Both the position numbers and the translations under genes were made by a program. 64,000 bases of DNA from Enoplolaimus lenunculus (taxonomy: Eukaryota; Nematoda; Enoplea; Enoplida; Thoracostomopsidae): NCBI GenBank assembly GCA_030248215.1, contig JASANG010001721.1, positions 1 to 64,000 of the forward strand, written 5' to 3'. Position 1 is the first letter of the stretch, and each line of letters opens with the position of its first letter. The notes under the pieces were generated by a model. The model worked only from the letters and a program-made list of their open reading frames with translations, ran no database searches and had not been told where the DNA came from. Shown piece by piece: positions 54,876-64,000 of this stretch.

Positions 54876-57800
54876 CTATTTTTTAAGCCATTTGAATCGT
54901 CGGCGAGCAACCGGTCTGTAATCTGCGTAGTCGTAAAATAATTCTTGGCCTTCCGATATTGTACGCTTAGCCTGTAAAAATATTTGAGGCCCACCTGAAA
55001 GATTTCGTACAAAAGGTTTCAAGTTTTGCTTTCGAACAGAATGGTTTACAAAGCGCGCCATTCGAGTGCTTTCTTCCTTTGCATCTACACAATATTCGCT
55101 GCCATCGTATTTGAAAAAGAACATATAGCACATCGGCTCCTTAACTCCATTGATCTGGTCTTCTTGTTCTCTCGCTTTTTCAAGTTTTAGTCCCTCACTT
55201 TTTTTCATTCGTTTACCAGCATAGCACAATACCACAGTGCCTGCCTCGATTGTATGTTTAGCGAATACCCCGCACCCAATATGTGCATTTATGAAACGAA
55301 TTTCCAAAAAATTTGGGTCACTATGCAGTAGTTGTTCCAGGCGATGAATGGAGTCTTTATCTGGAACTTGTACTTTGCGCGTACTAACCCTTTTATTTGA
55401 ACTCACTTCATCATCTGCGGCCAATGCCTTGAATATGCGAAAATCAATCGAATCTTGAGTATCTGAAAAAAACTAGTTTGTTTAAAAAATTGGCTTCGGA
55501 CAACGTAAACGGCAACTGCGCACTCACAAATTAAAAGTCAGGTTGGACAGTAAGTTGATTATAAAATGACTCAACACTTGGTTAGTAAAAGCAAGGTGCA
55601 AAAGATAAAAAGTACTTAAACGATTGCAAATTATGAGTGCGTGTCCCTAGTATTGATATAAATTTGCAACTAACTATCACCTGAGCATAGCTACATCTGA
55701 TTCCGCGTTAATATATTCTGCGATTTTAAGCTAAAGCAAGCAACAACATCTAACTGTTCCCAAAAAGGGTCCTCAGCCAATCTTGGTTGAACATTCATAA
55801 TTGTGCGTTTACCAGTAGTTTGAATTGAGGATTCTGATGCATTAAGAAGCGAATCATTTTTTGATGGTCCATGTCGAGCATTATTTACAGTCTGTGAAGC
55901 TTGTTTAGGTGACCCGTCACGTTCTATCGGTATAATTTTGTTGAATTCGTTGCTCTGTGTTTTTGTTGACTCTGAGCTGCTGCCTAAAATATATAGATTT
56001 ACAGCGTAATGGCGGCTCTGAGCACGAAGCCGAAGGTGATAATAATAGCAAGCCGATGAAAGTTTCCAAGTGTTTTGAACCTGTTTGTCACACTACATAT
56101 AAATCAATACTATTTGCATATGTACAACATATATCACACTATTTGCTGATTTAAATTGATAGAATTTTACTGTTTGATCCCCAACATTTATCAATATCTA
56201 GTCACACGCACATACATAGTTGTTTACACTCTGTTTCGAATTCTATTGCATTTTGCAGATATACATATTTATTATGCACTTTTGCTTGCCGTTGCCAAAA
56301 TTATCTAGTTTAGTGATACTAATACGAACCAATATAGTTTTTATACTGAGCGGATACAACCACTGGCGGAGCCAAGGGGGTATCTTAATCGATGAACCCC
56401 AAAAGGTTGAAAACCGAGATGTTTTGCGTTCGGTTTCACTCTTATTTCTCGCTCCTCTTCCCCAGTTTACACATCTCTGGACCCACCACTGAATAAACCA
56501 CAACTTAACTGATTCTGGCTTATACGGTCCCTCAACTATTATCATATATAATGTTTAAACCTGCTACAAACCTCAGAACTTTTCTAAGCATCGTTTCCAT
56601 CTGACTAGATCACTACACACAACCAACCAGCTCTCGTTTCAGCTACTGTTTTATGTATGCATGTACATATTTATTTATTCTTCTGCAGCATACCACTAAA
56701 CGCACTCCCAATCAACTCTCGTTTCAGCTACTGTTTTATGTACGCATGTACATATTTATTTATTCTGCAGCATACCACTACACGCACTCCCAATCACATA
56801 TAATATATATAAATATATAGATATATACTCCTAACAGAGTACGTGTATGTTTATATGTGAATGTTTAAATCTTTGTAAACAGTACAAATAATGCAATATT
56901 ACAGCGAGAACAAATTTTCTCCGCCCTCTTAGTCGTAGAGTCCAGGGTCCATATTTTCAAACGTTTCTAGTACCTACCCCCAAAGTTGGTGGTAGATTTT
57001 ACAGTTTTAGAACCAGTGAGTGCGCAGATCCAGCTACAAAACATCACAAAAGTTTACTCGGCAGTTCGAAGATCAAACTAGGCCATGCACCTCACCCATA
57101 ACAACCATGCACCTCATGAACTGCAACTATGTCTGTCTAATAGTTTTCTAATAACTCTACAAGATGTGCATGATGAAAGAAATGGGGTTAACTTTTGCGA
57201 TAATCGTTATTCAAGACCGAACAACTAAGCTTGCATTTAACAAAAAATTAAAAGTAGGACAAATATCAATTCGTAGGAAAACAATTTTCGAGAGACGACC
57301 GCCCAATTTTCAGTTAAGCGCAGTACAGCTGGTTACATTGAATAAAACTACTTTTATGACTGATTGTTCATTCTGTAATATCAAGACACACCGATCGGCA
57401 TAAAATTGAATACTACATACGTAAATCTTATTTGGAAATTTGTGGGGCTAACATTGCTTGCCGCTATCAAATAAAATTTACAGTTTAGGCTTTGTTATTC
57501 GTGTAAAGATAAAGTTTTCAATCGCAGGATAAAAATTAGTATAAAGCTTGCATAACTGTTTTCTAGTCCCACAGAAAAACGTTCCACCCTGATTTTTACA
57601 TGGGCCGACAAAATAAACAGATTAAGTGCGAACGGCCGAAACTACAGGTAAAATGTAAGTTCAATCGCCTTAAAAACTCATAACGGGATAATCAGAATTC
57701 CGGTACAGGAATCACGGCTAGTCGGAATCGGAACCCAATTTTTATCTTTGCAACCTGCCGAACAGAGATCAAAACCAAATTTTCGTTCTAATTGAGCACT

Positions 57801-60800
57801 AAAATCACTTCCATGGTCTCACTTGTTCCATCTGCGAGTTGTTTCTGCTTTATATTTCACGCAGCTTCCCTGTATAGTAATTTCAGGCGCGAAAATTTTG
57901 CAAGATATCAATGCTTTGCTAGAAAGTATAACTATTGTTTGTAAATGGCTCGTAGCCAAAAGGGAAAGATCGTTCAATCCCACAGAAAAATTGTACTCTC
58001 CATAAAACTTGCGCTCGCTTGAAGGCCTGAAATTTTTATCACTTGGCAGCATGCTGAGTTTGCTACGGGCTTGGTTTGTAAATGGTTTCTTTTATTCCAT
58101 CCCTCAAAGTCGCCTAACATTTACCACAAGTTTCGTATAGCAGATTTTTAAGCGCGCTTAACCATTGTCTCACGCTCGCAATCAAGCAGTGTATGTGTTT
58201 ATGATTCATCTACTCCTGTCGGGTTGGTTATATGTATGTATGTTTTTATAATTCCACAGCAGCAAAATGTCTCTCGTAAAAGTCGTACAGTATTTCACCT
58301 GTGTACTTCTGAATATACAAAGTTATCTGTTTGTATGTGTTTATTTTGCATTCCGTACATAGACACACACACGCTCTTAATTTTACAAATTTATCTGCAT
58401 ATATTTATTTTGTATTTTATACAGAAAAAGACACACACAGACTAAAATACAAAGATATCTGTATGTATTTATTTTGCATTCGATACAGGAGAGCATATAC
58501 GGGCGCTTATGTTTACAACGGTATCTGTATCTCTGTATACCATAGGTCTGCTATATATCCAGCCAAATAAAAGTGGATGTTTTTGCTTAACTGTGGTTAC
58601 AAATCTAAAATGCTGCACGTTAACAAGTCTCGGCTCCTAATCAAGTAAAATCTTTCATTTAAAACAGAAAATTAATTTGAAAACAAACAACACAAGAATT
58701 TCAACGAATCGCAAAAGTACCTACTGAAAACTGAATCTTAGTATAAAAAATAACGGAAATAGAAACAAATGCACAAGCAACGTAGTAGGCTATTAACACA
58801 TTTAGAATGCGTATTATTTGTATTACGTAACTTTCCCAGAAATTATGTACAGCTTCACTATGAATATGCTTATATATTGCTTATCATGACAAGTGCCGAA
58901 TGAATTGGCCCCACCCATGTAAGCAAACGTTAGTGACTTGTTCTTAGACATTTCAGGACTTGACTATTTTCACAGTTTCATCATAAATCAAAACAGGGTC
59001 CGCAGAAATAACTGGAGAATCTATATGGGACCTATATCTAGTGCACCTACGACAACTCCAAGAACTGCCAATATATATTAAGCAAAGTCTAAGCTTAAGC
59101 TGTATACGTTTTAAAGAACTGTGAACAAAAGTAATTCACCTTGGATATCATGGTTATAACATTCCCTGGCCGGCAACCGAACACGTCGTCGGCACTTTTC
59201 TGCACCTCTAAGTGGTGTTTCGCTGACTGTTGCTGCAAAAAAATTTGTAGATAGATGAGATACGTGCAATGACTTGCTTTGAGCATATTTATCAAAAGTT
59301 CCGTCACTTTGTTTGCTCGTACCAATAACGACTACACGTTGTGTAGTATCTTGTTTCGTCACTGGAAGCTCATGATCTACTTGTAATGGTTTCAAAAACA
59401 CACGCTTAGCGACTGAAGGTGCCACCAAGGATATCTGCTGCTCGGCTGTCGCTAACGGTGGTAAAACGGACTTTAGGTTATTGACGGTTTGGGACGGCAG
59501 TGATCCGGGTTGGAACACTGCCGCAGCAATTGAAGATATCGGCTGGCTTGTTGCTGATGGAGTAGATGCCGATTGTAGAGCAGCCGTTGATGGAGTCAAA
59601 GTCGTTTGAGGGACCGCCGTAGATGGAGTTAAAGCCATCGTAGATGGAGTTAAAGCCATTTGCAGGGTTGCAGTAGGAGTCAATGTCATCTTTGGAGTTG
59701 CCGAAGATGGAGTGTAAGTCATTTTCAGGGCGGCCATTGAGTGAGCCACCATTTGTGGGGCTGTCGTAGATTGAGTCAAAGTCATTTGCGGATACGCCGC
59801 TGCCGGACCCAAACTCATTTGCGGAGCCGCTACTTGAGTTAAAATCATCTGCGGAGCCGTCGTTGGTGCAGAAGCCGTTTGCGTTGCCGAAATTGACGGA
59901 GCCAAAGCCATTTGCGGAGCGGTTTTAGATAGAGTCAAAACCATTTGCGGGGCCACCATTGAGGGAGCCACCATTTGCGAGACCGCCGTAGATGGGTTCA
60001 AAGCCAGCAGCGGAATCGCAATTGACGAAGCCAAAGCCGTTTGCGTGGTCGCCGTTGATGGATTCAAAGCTGTTTCTGGCGTCGCCGTTGATGACGTCAA
60101 AGCCATTTGCGGACCCGCCGTAAGTGAAATCGAAGACATTTGTTGGGCCACCATTGATGGAGACACAGCCATTTTCGGAGCTGCCGTAGATTGAGTCAAA
60201 GTCAGTTGCGAGGCCGTCATTGACACAGCCGAATCCATTTGCTGGGCTGCTGTTAGTGCAGCAGAAGCCAATGGCTGCGCTGCCAGTATTGGTACCGAAG
60301 CCATTTGTAGGGCTCCGTCTGACGGCGCTAAATTCAGCTGTCGGGATGCGTTTACAGGTCTCATCGGCTCTATAATATGCTGAGAGTTTGTTGGTTCACA
60401 GATTATCTCACTCGGGTCTTTGCATGACAGTTCCGCGCGAACTACTGACACATCTAAAATAGGAAGGTCGCCGTGAATTCGAGGAGTACACATTATTTTT
60501 TTAACAGATTTTGCCTGCGAAATTCCGACAAGGCTGCCGGCCACAATTGCGTGAGTTTTGTCGTCTGAGTTTTTTTCACTAGTTAAATATAGATTTTCAA
60601 CGAAGTTTTCATATCCAGCATCAGTCCAATTTAACCGGCTGATGTCAGCAATTGGCAAGTGTCCAGTCCGGCCAATTTGTGCGGTGGAAAGATTATCAGT
60701 ATTTCGAATCCTTTCACACCCCTCATTGTCAGAACGAACTGTTTGATAGTTTGATGATATATCGTACTCGCCAAAGAACTGTGTATCCAGTTGACTAAAC

Positions 60801-60981
60801 ACTGTTGAAGTACTTGTGCGGAGACTTGTAAATTCTTCCATTCTCCACTCTTGATGAATCTTAGCACCGAGTGGTTTCTCGTCACACGTAGGTGGATCGT
60901 TTTGCGTAACATTTATTACAAATGTGGTACTGACATTAGCTTGAACAGCGGAACATGAAGCTGATGCGACTGAGACAGTCG
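54876..60981 (-). CDS. Repeat protein ending in a KMT5A-like SET methyltransferase domain
   Basis: Three coding exons join in phase: 60981-59140 (613 codons), 55983 to about 55813, and 55462-54876. Upstream exons are expected because the first begins at a TTTTTCAG acceptor. The last exon carries a SET domain: FINAHIGCGVFAKHTIEAGT, MCYMFFFKYDGSEYCVDA, RMARFVNHS and ELFYDYADY, ending FKWLKK-stop. The order, spacing and end at the domain boundary match KMT5A/SET8, the histone H4 Lys20 mono-methylase. The cofactor-binding NHS and the catalytic-site YDY motifs are present, so activity is plausible. The first exon has an N-terminal unique part and about 300 residues of Ala/Thr/Pro/Ser/Met-rich repeats (APQMALTPSTA-like). 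The donor of the middle exon is uncertain. It is followed in the same orientation by the transposase-like gene, with about 880 bp between them. Confidence 0.72.
56361..56491. mobile_element. hAT-type MITE (CACTGGCGGAGCC)
   Basis: CACTGGCGGAGCCAAGGGGG...CATCTCTGGACCCACCACTG, flanked by GATACAAC and AATAAACC (five of eight match). It lies in an intron of the SET gene. Confidence 0.6.
56611..56797. repeat. Tandem duplication, 85-bp unit
   Basis: Two copies of the unit starting CTCTCGTTTCAGCTACTG (56631 and 56716), sharing ATGCATGTACATATTTATTT and GCAGCATACCACTA. Few differences, hence recent. Confidence 0.88.
57540..57606 (+). mobile_element. TTAGGC-core MITE, terminal fragment
   Basis: AGTCCCACAGAAAAACGTTCC..CCTGATTTTTACATGGGCC is the family terminus; the rest is absent. 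Confidence 0.65.
58313..58525. repeat. Tandem repeat, about 65-bp unit, 3.3 copies
   Basis: Units begin TATCTGnnTGTATnTnTTTATT and contain TTTTGCATTC.ATACA and GACACACACA. They start at about 58323, 58391 and 58455, with a partial fourth unit. Confidence 0.75.
59500..60320 (-). repeat. Coding minisatellite inside the SET-gene first exon
   Basis: On the plus strand the motif GCCGTAGATGGAGTTAAAGC / CCATTTGCGGAGC recurs some twenty times with variable spacing (roughly 27-60 bp). Read on the minus strand it gives PQM-A-LTPSTA-like units, all in frame, so the array is maintained as protein. Confidence 0.85.
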
Positions 60982-61115
60982 CTGAAAAACACAAAAGTTA
61001 TATAAAAACTTGTGTAGAAACTTGGTCTGCCGTAAATCAGCAAGACGCCACCAAGAAACTGTATCAAGCCGTAATTGGCTTCTTTTGCTTCTCTAGTTTG
61101 TGCCCACATGGAGTA

Positions 61116-61459
61116 CTGTACTGACCCGAATAAGATGGGGTAATAAGAGGGGTTTCCTTTTTTAGTCCGAATCAATAGGATTCCGTATCACTAATAAGAG
61201 TCCGTAAGTGGATAGAGTCCCTAAACCTTAATGAGAATCCATAAATGTCAATTAATCGTAATTTTAGCGCAGAAATGACAATCCTAAGCATAACCTTGTA
61301 TTATCGCTCAAGCTATTTTCACAAGACAAAGTAACGTTTAATTCAACGGATAATTGCTGTAACGAAGAGCTGTTAAAATTAATAAAAGTTGAATAACAAG
61401 GGGGTACCCTCTGAAGAGGCCAAATAAATATCATTCCCCCCTTGCTCGGGTTACAACAG
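61116..61459. mobile_element. TA-flanked MITE (CTGTAGTnACCCGAATA family)
   Basis: CTGTACTGACCCGAATAAGATG...CTTGCTCGGGTTACAACAG is flanked by TA (61114-61115, 61460-61461). It has the interior blocks of the 4594 copy and no nested insertion. Confidence 0.8.
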
Positions 61460-61583
61460 TAGGGCTGGTGCTACTGCTCTACCTAATTATCGAGAGCGTC
61501 ATTTTATATGATGAACATTTTAAACATGTCTACTAAAGTAAGACATTATTTTAAAATTATGTAACTAATTTTGAAACAGGCGC

Positions 61584-61918
61584 TAGACACGTCTGGGCTC
61601 AAGACTGGCTCGGAAATTTTACAGTTTAGCCGTTTTTCTCATGCGTCTCAAAAACTACTTCGTGGCACCATTGATTCTGTTAATTTAGCGCTAGCGATTA
61701 TTAACATCAATCATTTGCTTGAATTTATGAATAACCGGACCCTGATTTTTCGCAATTCAAATCCATATCCGGAAGCTGATGCAGCACTATTAAATACAGC
61801 ACGTATTTACTTGAAGTTTCCTGAAAGACAGCGTTCTGTTCTGAATGCAGTCTATTCGGATGTTGTTCATGTACTGCTTTATGCGATTGGCCAACCTACA
61901 AATTGCAAACATGGTTAA
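61584..61918 (+). pseudogene. Orphan terminal exon of an unrecognised gene
   Basis: After an AAACAG acceptor-like site, an open frame of about 110 codons reads GLKTGSEILQFSRFSHASQK, LLRGTIDSVNLALAIININH, YPEADAALLNTARIYLKFPE and ends VLLYAIGQPTNCKHG-stop. The composition is protein-like, with amphipathic helices. No neighbouring plus-strand exon was found, and upstream lies a MITE. It may be a real last exon whose partners are far away, or a relic. Confidence 0.35.
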
Positions 61919-61924
61919 CTATTA

Positions 61925-63280
61925 TTTGCACATAAATAAGCCCGAACTAGGCGTTTGCTACAACGCATTTTTGAGTGCTGTATGATCCGAACAAGAGGGT
62001 GGGGGTGACTTATTTTTTGAGATTTTTGGTTATTAGCCACGAGAGAGTGGTGTGTATCCTCTTTTGATTGCACCTGTGCTTGAGCCTGCTGCTATAAACA
62101 TAGGTAACATTATCATTTGTGTTACGTATAGAATTCTCCACTGACGTAAACTTGGTCCAGGAAGCATTTATGCAAACTAGCTGGGGCAATTGACGTTTAT
62201 GAACTAATCAGCAAATTTGGCATGGTGAAATCGAATCTGTTTCATTTTCCGTTTCTGTTACAGAAATAACGAAATTATCTTGCAATTTTTCATTACGGAT
62301 ATGCTGCAATCGTTTGAAATCAATAACAAAAACAGAAGGCATCTAAAATTTAAAAATTTGGGTGCATCGGCCGTTTTTTCTATAAATTTTAGAAAGCCTA
62401 GTGATATTTATTTACACCATGAAATTTGGACCATAATTACGGAAATACACTTTTTTATTGATTCATGCTAGGTTCACGTTATAAGCGGAGCAGACTGCAA
62501 CACGTTTTTTCAATTTTGATCCGACGTCAACACGAACTGTTGTGATCAAAAGAGCAGGTATATTGACAAAATGCCAATGTCACATGACATTGGCTTACAG
62601 ACCTTTTGCTCCGAAGCAGTGTCGGAGCAGACAGGGGTGGGCACCCCAAACTTCCGGGTGGGGCTCCCAGAGCAAGTTAAAATACCGGAGCCGGATGTCT
62701 ATTTTTGTCGGAGCAGAATATCCGGTCACACACTCCAAATACCGCGGGACATTTATGCGAATATCATATTCCAAAATTCTAGCAAATATCGCATGGTATG
62801 AAGCAGGAGAGTGTAATATATGCGTAATAATCACGACGTAGATTTTCCTAATATATTTCTAAATATAAGAAATTCAAATTTGAAATTATAGTATATTATA
62901 TGCGACCAGCCAATTATGTTTCTTATTATTGGTATGCCTATGCTTAGAAACACATAATAATATGATACATAATCGCAGACAATGTGTAGAATATCCTATG
63001 TTATTGCTGTACACAGAATGACTATCACAACAGGATAGCAAACAACTCAAGTTTTTGTAATTTGACAAGATTGGATTAACGTGCAGACCAATAAGGACAA
63101 AACGTGTTATGGCCGGCACCAGTTATAACGTGAACCCCGCATCAGACTCAGATCCGGACTTTTATTGCCACCCCACTACGCATCCGAGAGTACTGGACAT
63201 AGCAGGAACCGGTGGGCACATGCGATATATAAATAAATATTTCACTTATTTTATTTCTTGTGAATTATGTTTTGAATTTA
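61925..63280. other. Intergenic stretch without a recognised gene
   Basis: AT-rich spacer. At about 62610-62700 there is a left end of the CAGTGCCGGAGC hAT-type family (CAGTGTCGGAGCAGACAGGG) running into CCGGAGCCGG-type sequence. Nothing else supported. Confidence 0.4.
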
Positions 63281-63285
63281 GATCC

Positions 63286-63486
63286 GGGCCCGTATTCTGA
63301 AACTTGCCTAGATATCAAAAATTGGCGTTAGGTCTTGCAACTTACGGATCCGCCAATGGAAGCGCATTTTTCAGATTTGATTGGCTCTACTAATTTTGAG
63401 ATGCGCAACTGCGGGAGTTTGAGAGTTCGAAATCCTATCACTAACTTGTTATATGTGCTATATGCATTTGAGAAGATGGGTCCTGA
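63286..63486. mobile_element. MITE with GGGCCCGTATTCTGAAA ends
   Basis: GGGCCCGTATTCTGAAACTTG...GCATTTGAGAAGATGGGTCC, interior blocks as in the 6823 copy. Confidence 0.65.
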
Positions 63487-63639
63487 TTTCTACTGCTTGT
63501 GCCAAACTAATCGAATATATATTCAAAATTTTTGCTGCACCGGGTGCCACATGTTCATGACGTATTTATGTACCGCACCCATTTCCAGTTGAAAGTTTTT
63601 TGATCTACCACTTTGTACGGTGTTTCGGCGTATATCATT

Positions 63640-64000
63640 GTGCAACCGGAGGTCTGCCTCCGACTCAGACTCCGGCAGAAAATTGGCCTCCGGCTCCGGT
63701 AGAATTTTTGCCGGAGGATCCGGCAATTTCGGTAGTAAAATTTAGCATAATTTTGAAAAATTTATCTGTTTAGCGCGTTTCGTTTTAAGTTTGTAACAAT
63801 TTTTAGGAAAGAAATTTCGAAATTTCGCAGAAAATTAGCGTAAAACAAAACAACATATTGCAGATATTGGATAAAATTAACTAATTTACCATCATTAATT
63901 TACCATCATTTTTACTACCTAATTTCGCCTCACGTCCGGTTCCGGCTCTGGCTCCGGCAAGTTACGTTGACTTCCGGCTCCGGCTCCAGTCTTTTCACCT
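63640..64000. mobile_element. CCGGAGCCGG-type element running off the window edge
   Basis: GTGCAACCGGAGGTCTGCC opens it, then CCTCCGGCTCCGG repeats, a central AT-rich part shared with 41066-41400 and 37257-37535, and CCGGCTCCGGCTCC up to the last bases. The right terminus is outside the window. Confidence 0.7.

Overview
This is eukaryotic, almost certainly metazoan, genomic DNA. It is AT-rich, its genes have many spliced exons with GT-AG introns, and short DNA transposons fill most of the rest. Three conserved animal genes can be assembled exon by exon from protein similarity: FAM50A/XAP5 (minus strand, 8 exons, 13298-20044), a mitochondrial NADP isocitrate dehydrogenase of IDH2 type (minus, 10 exons, 25805-31224) and ribosomal protein S5/uS7 (plus, 4 exons, 32948-35235). 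The phylum cannot be fixed from the sequence. A cnidarian, sponge or tunicate-like invertebrate would fit the intron density and the repeat content.

Layout: 1-5.7 kb is repeats only. 5.7-8.6 kb holds parts of an unrecognised multi-pass membrane protein gene (minus). 8.7-13.2 kb is repeats plus a decayed PHD-finger fragment. 13.2-20.0 kb is FAM50A, with a tRNA-like relic just past its stop and a roughly 175-bp tandem satellite in intron 2. 20.4-25.8 kb has one doubtful open frame and many repeats. 25.8-31.2 kb is IDH2 and 32.9-35.2 kb is RPS5, divergently arranged. 35.2-50.1 kb is a gene desert dense in short transposons, several of them nested. 50.2-61.0 kb carries two tandem minus-strand genes: first a long Ala/Thr/Pro/Met repeat protein that ends in a KMT5A-like SET domain, then a large protein resembling the multicopy 'D-G-P-x-x-G-P / VEL-x-NG / PVP-x-P' proteins of animal genomes, which look transposase-like. 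61-64 kb is repeats plus an orphan exon.

The repeat landscape is the other main content. At least eight non-autonomous DNA-transposon families can be defined by terminal inverted repeats and target-site duplications (TSDs). They include a family carrying internal arrays of the telomere-like hexamer TTAGGC, a CAGGGTGCAACCGG family with perfect 8-bp TSDs inside introns of both IDH2 and RPS5, a TTAA-flanked family with a tRNA-like core, and TA-flanked palindromic elements. Several elements are inserted in others, which gives a relative insertion order. I saw no retrovirus-like, Polinton-like or other capsid-bearing element.

The most unusual pairing is the SET-domain gene next to the transposase-like gene (50.2-61.0 kb), which may be one mobile unit carrying a histone-methyltransferase domain.
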